64,000 nucleotides of DNA from Siphonodentalium dalli. Taxonomy: Eukaryota; Mollusca; Scaphopoda; Gadilida; Siphonodentaliidae. The position numbers were made by a program, and so were the translations under genes. The notes under the pieces were generated by a model, which was not told the DNA's origin, searched no databases, and saw nothing but the letters and a program-made list of their open reading frames with translations. The stretch is taken from positions 177,855,956 through 177,919,955 of the forward strand of contig CP136063.1 in assembly GCA_032622095.1 (NCBI GenBank), in the 5' to 3' direction. Below, in pieces: positions 25,228 to 36,428 of this stretch (position 1 is its first letter; each line of letters opens with the position of its first letter).

Positions 25228-28200
25228 GTACTTTCTGATATGTTTTACCATATTATCTACTATGGCAGGCAATCAAATAATGATACAAACTAGGAAATAT
25301 TTTGTTATAGTGCGCATGAATATACGTTGGAATGTTTGCACGCGATTCCATGTGACGTCACAGTTCATTCTAAATGTTGTTTTGAAGCGCTCACATTGCG
25401 AATTTCAATTTCAGTCACTATCACTACCAGTCTCTATTACTGCAATTCGTCTCCGTTTTTTCTCTTAATGTTGGTTGATCGGATTGAGGATTATAGTTAT
25501 TAATGTATTGTACTGTGCAATCTCATTTGATGTGAAACACGTGTCGAGGAAATGTTAAAACAATTTCAAAACTGCAGCGGCAATTTTTGTTGTTGTGTAT
25601 TTCCGAAACATACCGAATGGCCTCGGGAATAATCGGGGGATCTTAGCGCCCGAAGAATTCTACTCTTGCGAAGGGTAACCCTACATCAAAATAACTGTAA
25701 ATAAAGTTCGACTCGCCACTTCGACATCGTTTTTTAAATAAATACAATCGATTTCGATGTAGTATTATAAGCAAAGGAGCTATGCGACCTGCAAATCTCA
25801 ACAAATACAGAAACCGAAAATCGGAAAGAATTGCTTATAATGAGAATTTCGCGTTCGCAATTCAAAATCGCGTCCGATTTCCTATTTTCGTGCAGGTGTT
25901 AACGCCAACATTTCATGTTCTCCGCGCCCTAAACTCATTTAAAAACCGTATACATTGAGTTTCGGGATATTATAAATGCTACAATTTGAATCAATAACAA
26001 AAAAATAACTTCTCCGTGGTTTGTTTGTAAATTTCGTAAGACACAAAGAATTTTTATGAATTTGTCTATTAATGGTAACGCCCACATCGCGTTGACGCTC
26101 ACATAATATTGGCCTGTTTGCACTAACAATTGAGTCACCATCCGTATAATCCGGTAGATGAACTATTAACGATCGTGTTCACATATACACACTCTGTTAA
26201 ATGCGTTACAATACACAAATGGCTGTTATAGAGATGCCAATATACTATTTGATAATACTATATATAAAGACGAACATAAATTCATGGCATAATCAGGGAT
26301 AATCATTGTTTTTATGTTCTCGTTGTATATTCGGTAGTTTAATTAAGTGTATGTCATGTCATTCGTTCTCTTATTCCATATTCATTGTAGTATTACTTTG
26401 TTATTCCAGTCTATTTCCGTTGGTTGAATCCATGTCAATTTGTTCATAAATCCAGTTTCGTCTGATAGTTGTGGTTAAAACATTATCATGCAATAAAGAT
26501 TTCTTTAATTATATTCTATTACTAACAATACATTGTTTACCCATGTTTATTGATAATGAATTGAATGTGTTATTCGGTCCAGGAACCTTCGTTGTCAAAC
26601 AATTAATCTGGTCACGCATCAATTATATTCGCAATCCAAAACCAAAACATCGGGATATATGTAACGGATAAATACATTTTCAAACACCCTGACCCATCAT
26701 CAGTCAATAATCATAAAGTATGTTTAGGTACTCAAGTCCCAAAAACTAATTGGTCACATATATATTAACTATAGCAGGTTATATAGTGAATTGTGAACAT
26801 AATATATGGTTCCTGTGGCTGGATATTCATTTAGTTTGGTTATGTTTAACATTATATATTACAAAATTTTATATAAACTGGATATTCCGTTTATTGAATA
26901 CTTTTGCATACAAAAATGATATATATACAAGGAAAAAAATTAACTTAAAGTTGAATAGAAGAAAAAATTACAACAAAAAGAGGCTTGTTGTGTCGTCTAA
27001 GAGGGGGGGGGGCTAAAAAAGAAATCCGTATATAGGACCGGGGTGGGTGGGTGATCCAGAGGCGGAAAAAATCGTGCTTGTAATTTTTTTCTATATAGCT
27101 ATTATAGCAGCTATAGTGACTCTTTGGCCTCAGATTTAGCAACATTCTGGATTTCACAGGATCCCGGACCACTTCACAGTGAACCACCGTAATAGCGTTC
27201 AGGAAACTTATTATCAGCGGAAGAAATATTTAGTAACACAATTAATATATTACCCAGTTGTATTACTTGAATAAAAGTAATAAAACATAAAAACTATCAC
27301 AAATTGGATACTACATGGTGAATACTCAATGATGACTATATATCATTAACATGATTGTTGCATATAACATGAAATTGAAAAGGGTATCTCATAAATTTCT
27401 AATGTCGGAAATACTGTCTTGTCCTGGCATGTAATCAAATTCATTCCTTCTGGTTATTTCTCATCTTGAATGATTGCAAGTAATGTTAATTTGCAACAAT
27501 TATCCAAATAAAACTGAATTGGTCATGATGAATGACCGTTAACTGTTTACTGCTCAGACAATCCCAACTGAAGGTGACGCTATTCTCATTGAATTTCCGA
27601 ACTTCATCTTGGAGCTTTACTGCTCAACAAGACTAAACTAAAATACTAATTGTATACTGTTTATATCACTTACAAATAGATGAACTGAAATAAAGTGATG
27701 CATTCAGATGCATTAAGAAATGACATTCAATTCTTCATTCTGGTCTATCACCATACCAAACCACATCAAAATTCGACAACCGACACTTAACTTATATTGC
27801 AAAAGCTTTGTACGGACTGAATTTCATGAAGTCGAACAGGGCCCATAACTCTGGTAGGCATTAATAGTCACAACCCGTGATATTATGCATATTCTTTCCC
27901 CATTTCTGGTCCGTCACCATGCCATAGGGCATAACAATATGACAACCGACTCTTGAGTTATAATGCAAAATGATTGTACAGACGGACGGATCGAGACGTC
28001 AGCTATATACCCGCCGACTAATATTGGGCGGTATAATAACCATATATCTATGTGTATACCTAACCAAAAACAATTCCCCTCCCCACCCCCACCCCACCCC
28101 ACCCCGGTGGAGAAGACTTAAAATAGTTCTTTGGTCATCTACAAATAATTGTGGAACCCCTGACCTGTTTACCACTATTTACACTGGTCAGTGTTCTCTG

Positions 28201-30068
28201 TCAGACACAACGCACTCGATTTATTAAGGCTATAATGGGGTCTAGGGCGATTTGTGACATATAGTGTACCTACACAATGCTTTATTATTGTTGTTAGATA
28301 CTGAAAACACCAGGAAACGTCTGGAAATACAGTTTATTTTTCGTTTCTTTCTGAGCTGTGTTTACCAATTAGTAAGACAGTTAACACACTTATTGAAAAA
28401 CGGCTAAAAAAAACTCTGAAATTTTGATAAAAACATGAGAAAGAGGGGATGGGTCCCCAAAGTTTTGGAGGAAAACAAATTTTTTTGGGGTGGTGGGTCC
28501 CTCTGGTCGGAAAAAAACCTTTTTGCTGTGTAATTTTTTTCCAGACCCCACCCCCCCCCCCTGGCTGGCTCAACCAATTTTCGTAGCTGGTTATCTAGCT
28601 AAGCCGGCTTAGTCACGACGTTCGTGGCTGACGAAATATGGCGGCTCAGTCGGCTGATACGTTATCATTCGGAGTATTTCGTTTCCGAAATTTTCCTAAA
28701 ACCCGGTTATAGACACCCGCTGGTTTTAGCGTTTGTTGTGAACCCGAAGAATTCCAGACCACGCGTGTTTTGTTTTTTTTGGTGTTGGGCTTTTCCGTTA
28801 TGCCGAGAATACACGAAGGACTCAGAAAATGACTGGCAGGGATGTACTATGTAGTTTCCCATCTATACAATCGGTATAAGTTAAATTGCGACTTCTGTCG
28901 ACTTCAGACGGCTATCATCACTGGCATCTTGCGATATATGCATGCATCATAGAATGCTGAATCCGATAGTATTGATATATAATATGTCAAACTATTTTCT
29001 ATTACCTTAAATTCTACATCTCATGTGCATATATTGACAAATGTAAGCGAAATGAGACTGAGTCGTGTCGAAATAAACGATTTAGCCATCGGCAGTCACT
29101 GCATTTAATTAGTATATAAGAATGACGGTGTGTGTTGTCAATTTAGATATAACATTTGTAAAAATAACTACTTTGAACAAGATTATTCTACACTTCTATT
29201 CGATCACCTTACCGGAGTGTTTCACATCACTTTAACGTTTTTTCTTTTATTAATTTCAGAAACATTTGAACTTGAAACAAAATTTTTATAATACAACTTA
29301 AAGCTTCTTACTGGTTCAACTCAAGCAGTGGCGATATTGCGTTTATTCATTTATCAAAGTTTGGTTTATTTTAGCCTATAATTATACATGTATATGATGC
29401 ATCAACCAGAATGACCCTTTTTCTTATTCCCTATAATAATATTGATATATAAAGGTCATATAATTACTTATTAATTTATTCATTTGTCTTGTGATAGTTA
29501 TTCCGTGAAAAACGTATTAATTAGCCTGCCACAAGTGAAGTAGTCTACTTTTGAGCCGATGTATACCGATTCGCATCGGCAATATTCGGGGATCTTATAG
29601 CGAGGGGTGAATTATACTCTTGCGCTTCCATAAGTTCCATTAACTGTAAAGGCATACACTACTCACTAGTCCTAAAACTAATTGTGATATTCGGCAAGTG
29701 AAAGAAAGAATTCAGCCAAATTTCCGATTTTGGAATCAAATGTTGACTATATGTAGGCGTTACCATTTATGTCACAATTCCAGTTTTAAAGTCAATGTAG
29801 GCGTTACCATTTCAAAACTCTGAAACATGCCTCGAAAATTGGTGACGGAAACCACCTGAATGCGATAATCTTTACAACCGTTACATATATATCTCGGTAT
29901 AGATGACTGTGAGCTAGCAAACAATGTTTTACAGCTCATAAGCAATGATTTTTTTAGTGGTTTATGAACATAGTTTGCAAAAACGATAAATACTCACTTC
30001 GAGTCGCACCGAGCAGCCGCCATTTTTCGGTGAAAAACTTTGTTTTATGACGTAGGTTCCAGCCCCTG
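24743..30068 (+). mobile_element. Array unit 4 (interrupted by an 893 bp element)
   Basis: It starts with the same terminus and is cut after 34 bases by the element at 24777-25669. It resumes with 'gaagggtaaccctacatc' at 25670. Removing the insertion and one 9-bp duplication leaves 4424 bp. Small private changes include an extra ATA near 27363 and a shorter 'ttaacgtttttt' near 29231. It ends in CCCCTG at 30068, directly followed by the right CTTTC duplication and LINE sequence. Confidence 0.85.
24777..25669. mobile_element. 893-bp TIR element with 9-bp TSD (MULE/Merlin-like, non-autonomous)
   Basis: The left end is GCAAAAATAGAATTCTTCGG and the complement of the right end is GCAAGAGTAGAATTCTTCGG. 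The match continues through 'cgctaagatcccccgat' for about 45 bases. The direct repeat GAAGGGTAA flanks it (24768-24776 and 25670-25678) and occurs once in the other three units, so those are true empty sites. Inside the left end, 'gctaagatcccccga…gattcccgaacatcact' occurs twice in tandem. An (AT)n tract lies at about 25197-25224. No transposase frame. TSD length fits Mutator-like or Merlin elements; class inferred. Confidence 0.85.
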
Positions 30069-30105
30069 CTTTCTGGGGGAAGATAGCATGTACATAATAT
30101 GAATT
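30069..30105 (-). pseudogene. LINE endonuclease fragment upstream of the array insertion
   Basis: On the minus strand this reads NEFILCTCYLPPE. It joins in frame to the VWGRNPDSFF… segment at 11467 downwards once the array and one CTTTC are removed. Immediately beyond about 30105 the sequence becomes the 'gtggttcagatttgttcaa' interspersed repeat, so the LINE is 5'-truncated here. Confidence 0.8.
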
Positions 30106-31270
30106 CATTTGGTGATTGTGGTTCAGATTTGTTCAATCAGGGTCACCAGGTCAAGTAGGTGCAAGGCCAGCTACATTACTCTTTCTCTATATAGTGATTC
30201 ATGATGTGTCTTCTATGCAAGAATCAAATGGCCTATTTTGCTTATATTTGGTATGAAATTACCTTGGGTGACAGATTTGTGAAAATGGGATCACAAAGTC
30301 AAATAAGGGCAGATCCAGAGACTTAACTATTTCACTACATAGTAATTCTTGAAATATGTTTGCAAGAACTATTTGGCTTATTTAGCATGGAATGTTCTTC
30401 CTTGACTGCAATTCAGATTTTTTTTTAATGGGGTCACTTGGTCAAATAGGGGCCAAACGAAGGACAGTTTCCCTCTTAATATGCTTCCTTCACAAGGACC
30501 ATCAAGTCTATTTTACTGATATTTATCATATGTATGAAGGGTTCTTTGGTGTCTGGAATTCAAATTTATTCAGATGGGGTCACCAGGTTAAATAGGGTGG
30601 GACCAGGGACATAACTATATGTCTCTATAGTAATTCTTAAAATGTCTTCTCAAGAGAGGTTGGACTATTTAGCTTACATATAGTATGGAGCAATCAGGAG
30701 GATCCTTAAGTGACTGAGATTCAGATTTGTTAAAATGAGGTCAATTTGTCAAGAAATGGTGGGGCTATGGGGAGTTAACACTTTTGTGTCTAATAAAATC
30801 ATTGAAATACCAAATTCATTAAAACATCTACCTTGGAACCACCTGACTGATTAATCTGACATACATGTATTGTGTTTTGGGTCCATGGATAATTGGGTTT
30901 CAAACATGTCTAAATGGTTTTGGAAAAAGGCGCTTGTGAGATTGGAAATTTCCAACAATTGAGAAAGTTTGAGGTGTCAGTTGTGAAATTCCAACCTACG
31001 ACTTGGGAGTCTGTAGCCCGGTCAAAGGGGACTTGTTGAGCTGGAGGAGGAGGGGGGTGATCAGTAGTGTACAGTTGGTAATTTCAAGGTTGATTTTCAC
31101 CAATCTACATATGTGAAGTCTCTCTAGCCACATATCCTGTTAGAGCTATTTCTTTTAAAGTGATTATGAAAAGTTCTGACTGTTGTAGTCTTCAGAGTCC
31201 CAGTCTTATCAGTCTTTGCAGTCTGGTGGGCGACCCCACAGTCATTGACTGTCTTGTTTCTATTGCCCTC
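30106..31270. repeat. Bivalve-type interspersed repeat with ~130-bp internal modules
   Basis: Repeated modules contain 'ttcagatttgttcaaatggg', 'gtcaccaggtcaaatagg', 'gccagggacataact' and 'cttctcaagaaccatcag' (for example near 30121, 30290, 30410, 30560 and 30720). The 3' part ('ccaacaattgagaaagtttg' and 'cacagtcattgactgtcttg', near 30953 and 31238) matches 39720-40047 in the longer copy downstream. Function and class are not established. Confidence 0.75.
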
Positions 31271-31482
31271 TATAAAACGAAGCCTGAATGCCTTTTTGAA
31301 ATAGTTCTGGCTAAAATATAAAATTCTTGCCATTTCCCATGACCAAATATACAAATTGTGGTAGATATTTGGCACAGCTGCATGTTATATGTACTTGTCT
31401 CCGAGACATGCCAAGCGTTGCCCTTTGTACATGCCTGGGACTATATAACACACAAGGCACCGGTTTTAAAAGCTGCATGGGT

Positions 31483-31680
31483 TTTTGAGACTGTGCAAAT
31501 GTTTTTACGATTGGGTGGGATTCGAACCCTGCCCCATGATGGCGAGAGCAACTCAAAGTCCATCGTCAATACCACACAGCCACCGAAGCGACCCCAAAAA
31601 AACGGAATTCAAATGGCTGCTGTATTCCGACGTCGCACTTAGGACACTATATGCACATTTTAAGGTCTCCGTTAGATAAA
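31483..31680 (-). repeat. tRNA-derived SINE
   Basis: On the minus strand, an A-box-like 'ctgtgtggtattgacg' (about 31580-31564) is followed by a consensus B box GGTTCGAATCC (31527-31517). A relative on the plus strand at about 33260-33495 shares the promoter region and 'gtcctaagtgcgacgtc'. Confidence 0.65.
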
Positions 31681-31750
31681 TGGTAGATATTTGGCACAGC
31701 TCCATGTTATATGTATTTGTCTCTTGAGACATGCCGAAAGTTTCCCTTTG

Positions 31751-31965
31751 TACAGTAATGCCCTAAATAATCAACTCCTTAACCACAGCAGAATTGTGGG
31801 CAATTTTTCAGGATTTAGTCGGAAATATGGCTTGTTGCCATTCATCGGAAAGCTCTGTGAGAGCTTTCCGATGAATGGCAACAAGACATATTTCCGACTA
31901 AATCCTGAAAAATTACCCATAATTCTGCTGTGGTTAAGAAGTTGATTAGTTAGGGCATTACTCTA
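31751..31965. mobile_element. TA-flanked hairpin MITE (mariner-type), copy a
   Basis: TA + CAGTAATGCCCTAAATAATC on the left; the inverted counterpart ends …GGGCATTACTC + TA on the right. The two ~100-base halves are complementary over nearly their whole length, around a centre 'gaaagctctgtgagagctttc'. The duplicated segment at 31428-31429 gives the empty TA site. No coding capacity. Confidence 0.88.
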
Positions 31966-32284
31966 GATGCCTTGGACTAGACAACACACAAGGCTTCAAT
32001 TTTAGAAGCTGCATGGGTTTTATGTCATTTGTGGCCATGGGATGAATTGTAGCAATATTATTTATATCAAAAAGGAATTTTATTCAAAGATTTATACATA
32101 CATGATGTTTGTGCTTATACAGCATCTAATGTACAAGAAAGATTGTGCAACAAATAAATAAAAATATCTCTCAAACAACACTATATAATCAACAAATGAG
32201 ATCAGTGGAATGATGAAGTGGTATATTAACATGTTAAACTAAATCATATTAAAACTCCCTAAAATGTGCACCACTACAATAGAT

Positions 32285-32549
32285 TTAAACCCTTTCTACA
32301 CTTAATGGATTTTCCCAGTCAGCTAAAAAGTGGACTTCGGAATATTCTATTATTCATTTGGAGGGATGTTAAGGTAATTATAAGCAGATGACAGATAAAT
32401 AAAAATGCAGAAGGAGCCCTATTTTATTGAGGGAATTTTTTAGATAATAAGTTCAACAAATGAACTATGGTTGTTTGTTGAACTTACTATCTGAACATTT
32501 CCTATGGGATAACTACTCATCAATTATGCTTTAGTATAGAAAGGATTAA
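32285..32549. mobile_element. TTAA-flanked MITE with CCCTTTCTAYACT ends
   Basis: TTAA flanks both sides (32285-32288 and 32546-32549), with inverted ends 'ccctttctacactta' and 'ttagtatagaaagg'. A second copy, split by other insertions, is at 46332-47224 and shares 'ggagggatgtta' and 'ggagccctatt'. A piggyBac-type origin is inferred from the TTAA duplication. Confidence 0.75.
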
Positions 32550-32809
32550 TGAACACCTTGGGACTTTCATATAATATCCACCATGACAATTATGGTCAAG
32601 CCCTATACTGGGGGTATTGAGTATTCGTGGTATTTGGTGATTATGGAAAGGTACACAGCGATTATATTATGACAAATTTAGGAACTGACCTTTTGTGGTT
32701 CTATAGTCATTGATAATTTTCCAATGACCAATCCAGTTTTTTATCCAATATGAATACAGTATTTTACATAATTGCATATCATAGTGCCTGGGTTGAATAT
32801 GATATAATA

Positions 32810-33790
32810 TTAATTAGATATGACATTTTTGCCCAGAACGGCCTGTTATCAAACTAGGTGAATATCACTTCAATTTGCCCTTAAACCGAGCTATATCATT
32901 AATATCATTTTACGACATCACCAATTGCCATAACTCTACTGCTAAATAATGTGCAGATATCAATTTCTGTGACGTCACTCATTTGAAAGAACTGTCGATC
33001 TTACACTGTTACTAAGAGGCGATCTAATTAATAAATAGGGTAATACTTGGTTGGTTTGATATTATAGGCCTGATATCAGCCCTCGGTAACCTCATATCAT
33101 CCTTCGATATTCGGTCTCAGATTGATATGAGGTTACCTTGGCCCTTGGGTAGATATCGGGTCTAATATCAAACCAACCAAGTAATATCCTCTAATTATTA
33201 ATCAGATATGACATTTTTGTCCAGAACAGTCTGTTATCAAACTATGTGAATATCTAGGAGACATGGCACAGTAGCATGTTATATATACACAATAGAGACC
33301 TTAAAATGTGCATATAGTGTCCTAAGTGCGACGTCAGAATACAGCGGCCATTTGAGCTTCCTTTTTTGGGGTGGCTTCGGTGGCCGTGTGGTATTGACGT
33401 CAGTCGCAAGGCGCGCTCGCGTTATGGGCCGGGGTTCGAATCCCACCCAATCCCCAAAAACAATTTGCACTGTCTCATCAAAAATTTAATTTGCTTCTAT
33501 ATGAATATCACTTCAATTTTCCCTTAAACCGAGTAATAACATTTTACGACATCACCAATCAGAATAATAAGATTTTACGACATCTAAAATCCGAGTAATA
33601 TGGCTTTACGACATGCTGTAAATCTCTATTTCGTTGCTAAATAACATGTAGATATTGATTTTTGTGAGGTCACTCACATGAAAGAGTTGTCAGTTACTAA
33701 GAGGCGATCTAATTAATAAATAGGATAGTACTTGGTTGGTTTTATATTATAGGCCTGATATCGGCCCGAAGTCCAACTCTTGGAAATATC
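32810..33790. repeat. Foldback interspersed repeat, two related copies, with a nested SINE
   Basis: 'gatatgacatttttg(c/t)ccagaac', 'ctgttatcaaact', 'gaatatcacttcaatt' and 'cttaaaccgag' occur near 32818-32890 and again near 33207-33535. The inverted arms 'tacttggttggtttgatatta' (about 33045) and its complement (about 33163-33187) form a hairpin. The second copy is interrupted by a tRNA-like unit, with 'gaatatc' repeated on both sides. Confidence 0.65.
33258..33495 (+). repeat. tRNA-derived SINE
   Basis: The A-box-like 'tggccgtgtggtattgac' (33381-33398) is followed by the B box GGTTCGAATCC (33433-33443). It is flanked by near-repeats of 'atgtgaatatc' / 'atatgaatatc', a probable target duplication inside the surrounding repeat. 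Confidence 0.65.
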
Positions 33791-34201
33791 CATTATTCAG
33801 ATTAAGTCATTTAATATTAATTATCTCTGTTACTGGTATGTTTATTTCAGAATTGTACTAAAGGTTTTCAAGTCATGCCCAATGCGTTAGGTAAAATATG
33901 TCATTACACACTAATACATTATAATATTCTAATATTTTTGATATTATAGAGGTTCAGTTATATGTACATGTAGGTTGTGACATGTATAAATAAGATTTTA
34001 CAGCAGAGATGCATCTGTAAAAACTACATTTTTATAGATATAAGATCACCATGTATGAAAATGTTTAAACAATATTCACATAGCAAGCCATGTTGACACT
34101 GATGCATTAAATTTTCTCCAATCAAAATAAAATGTTTCTGCATGGATAATTGCATTCTCTTAATGGCCTCATTATATCAAAGTTCATGGATTATTCCATG
34201 T

Positions 34202-34948
34202 CAAGCCTGAGTTAGAGGGGCCCCCCGGTGGTCCAGTCAGTAGAGTGCCAGGTGGATTACCCCGTCACAGGCCGTCCAGCGCTGACGAAGCTGGTTCGAA
34301 CCCCGTCATAGGGAGGGTGACCGGAATCGTGTATCTGGGCAAGTTTGTCAGTTGCTTTCCGGGGGTCGTGGTTTCTACACGCAGTGGGATGATTTCTCGG
34401 TCTTTTCTCCACCTGTAAAACTGACGTCGCGTGTGGCCTAGTGGTTAGATCAATGATAAACCCTAACAAACCTAACAAACCAACCAGCCTGAGTTTAGTG
34501 TGCCTGTCATTTGCAGAATGAGGTCCCCAGAGGGTGAATTTAGTGAGGCTATCCCACACAGTGGGCCAGCATCACTAAACTCACCCTCTGGGGACCTCAT
34601 TCTGCATGGCATCATTTGCTATGGGAGAAATAGACTCATATTGAAGTTCTCAAATGGTGAATATTGTGATGTACACCCATTGGGAACCTTGATTATGCAA
34701 TGTGTCGTCTGCCAATTTGGGGATATAGAGAAACTAAACTAAAAAAGAAATAGAATTAAAGCTATGTGAAGAAGTTTCTATAGAAATTTGATAATAAAGA
34801 AACTTTGCAGAGAAGATGTGGCATAAGCAGAATGAGGTCCCCAGAGGGTGAATTTAGTGATGCTAGCCTGCTATGCAGGATTGCTTCACTAAATTCACCC
34901 TCTGGGGACCTCATTCTGCAAATGACAGGCACATTTAACTCAGGCTTG
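34202..34948. mobile_element. CAAGCCT-family MITE interrupted by a SINE
   Basis: The left end CAAGCCTGAGTT (34202) and right end AACTCAGGCTTG (to 34948) are inverted. The flanks 'ttccatgt' and 'ttccttgt' agree at 7 of 8 bases. Inside are four arms of 'gcagaatgaggtccccagag' type. The tRNA-like SINE sits just inside the left terminus and has duplicated 'agcctgagtt' (about 34205-34214 and 34486-34496). Confidence 0.8.
34214..34485 (+). repeat. tRNA-derived SINE with (AACCT/AACAA)n-like tail
   Basis: The head 'ccggtggtccagtcagtaga' resembles an A box and GGTTCGAACCCCG (about 34292) is a B box. The body continues to 'gtgtggcctagtggttagat' and ends with 'aaccctaacaaacctaacaaa'. The flanking duplication 'agcctgagtt' supports retroposition into the MITE. 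Confidence 0.75.
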
Positions 34949-35393
34949 TTCCTTGTTGATAGCAGTTTCGTTGAACATAAAAATTTGAAATGAATTGGCA
35001 TTATCATGTAATCGCAATAAGTCCGGAGTTTAGTTGGCAATAGAAACACACATATGTTACAAGTTACATGTTAGTGAAACTGACTATTGTCTTTTATGAT
35101 GTCTTGCTTGAAAATGAAGATGGATCAATAATAATCAATAATGGTCATGGAGTTGACAATTATGGGATATGAATTAATTAAAGAAATGTGCATCAGTGAG
35201 TAAACAAGAATTATGACAATATATGAATTCTAAGTTTATAGGCACTTATTAAATAATGTGCCTAATATTGTAACCTTAACTTAACATACAAAACAAAAAG
35301 CATTATGTAGGCCACACAAAGTTGATTGTCTGTTTCATGGACACTTTTTTATTCAAATTGGGCAAGCAGGCAGGTTTATATTTTTTACCCACA

Positions 35394-35603
35394 TACAGTA
35401 ATGCCCTAAATAATCGACTCCTTGACCACAGCAGAATTATGGGAAATATTTCAAGATTTAGTCGGAAATATGGCTTGTCGCCATTCATCAGAAAGCTCTC
35501 ACTTCCGATGAATGGCAACAAGCCATATTTATGACTAAATCCAGAAAAAATTACCCATAATTCTGCCGTGTTTAAGGAATCGATTATTTAGAGCATTACC
35601 ATA
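35394..35603. mobile_element. TA-flanked hairpin MITE, copy b
   Basis: Starts TA-CAGTAATGCCCTAAATAATC and ends in the diverged complement '…gagcattaccataa'. The halves are strongly complementary around 'gaaagctctcacttccg'. Confidence 0.8.
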
Positions 35604-35717
35604 ATTAAATTAACTATCAGGCAGGTTTGTATTCCTACATTTTAAAACCAAAAATTCCGAACAAGCAGATTTTTACATGTTACTCTCCCAAATTATGGAA
35701 AAAAACATTTTTGGGTG

Positions 35718-35991
35718 TTAAGCCTTCCATGACTGGAGCTTCCTGAAATTGTACGAAAACCCTGTGCCAATGCTTTCTCTTGTATATGTGAGTCTCTCAT
35801 AGGGAGCCTCACATATATAAGAGAATGATAAGAAAATGGATTGGCCTAATAATATTTACCTTAACATGTTAAGTCAGTGCATTCTCTTATGTATGCGAGG
35901 CTCCCTATGGGAGACTCACATATATAAGAGAATGCACTGGCACAGGATCTTTAATGCTGCATCAGCAGTGCTCCTGTCATGAAAGGGTTAA
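35718..35991. mobile_element. TTAA-flanked hairpin MITE (CCCTTTCATGAC family), copy a
   Basis: TTAA on both sides, with ends 'gccttccatgactggagct' and 'ctcctgtcatgaaagggttaa'. Internally, 'cttatatatgcgaggctccc' type arms form two nested hairpins. Confidence 0.8.
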
Positions 35992-36428
35992 GGTAACAGT
36001 CTGTTGTACAACAGTTCAAACAAACCATGCAAGAAACTTCAATATTATCATAAATAAAAACAAGGGGAAATATCAAATACAAGTTGAAATGTGTCTAGCT
36101 AAATTTATGGTTAGTAGTGGACAGAGAATGTGTAAATCGCTTTGTGAAGCCGAACGGCAGAATGATTTATAATTTTGGTGATCCATGAGCCGGAGATATT
36201 TTTATGAGGGGGCAGGTAACTGAGAAACAGAGCATTAACTTTGTTTGGCCTTATGAGTCAGAATGTAAAACTTATTGCAGAATGAGTATTACCAGGAAGA
36301 AAATAAATTGGATGCATTATAATATTATAATATATAGGTTGTAGAACATTGTGATAATATGATTGATGATCCATGATTCATGCTGCCGAACCATGGCAGC
36401 CAAGGACCAGCCTAGAGGACTACTTGGA

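Larger units (their letters stand above)
11473..30068. repeat. 18.6 kb head-to-tail array of four ~4.42 kb TIR-bounded units
   Basis: Units start at 11473, 15891, 20313 and 24743 with CAGGGCCTGGAACCTACGTC and end with its near-complement (…GACGTAGGTTCCAGCCCCTG). Neighbouring units abut directly (…CCCCTG|CAGGGC…) with no base between them and no internal target duplication. Unit lengths are 4418, 4422, 4430 and 5326, the last including a 902 bp secondary insertion. By eye the units differ almost only in homopolymer length (for example the G-run is 9, 14, 10 and 10; the C-run is 9, 8, 20 and 11) and a handful of substitutions. No transposase or other known protein is visible. Confidence 0.9.
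31357..32025. repeat. Tandem duplication of a ~125-bp segment carrying SINE and MITE insertions
   Basis: 'gtagatatttggcacagct' begins two copies, at about 31360 and 31683. Both continue through 'gacatgcc', 'ccctttgta', 'cacacaaggc' and 'gctgcatgggtttt' (ends about 31482 and 32019). Copy 1 is intact at the TA site. Copy 2 holds the MITE 31751-31965 at exactly that TA. The tRNA-like unit lies between the two copies. Confidence 0.7.

Noticed and set aside
11762-29999. Sets of 60-102-codon reading frames recurring identically in all four array units
   Set aside because: Their conservation only reflects near-identity of the units. Frames overlap on both strands, run through homopolymers, and show no recognisable domains.
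11473-30068. Calling the array unit a hAT element from its CAGGG ends
   Set aside because: hAT elements make 8-bp duplications; here only five bases (CTTTC) match and LINE frame restoration fixes the length at five.
29954-30136. Minus-strand 60-codon frame spanning 29954-30136 as a gene
   Set aside because: It is a chimera of LINE endonuclease fragment and array-unit sequence across the insertion junction.
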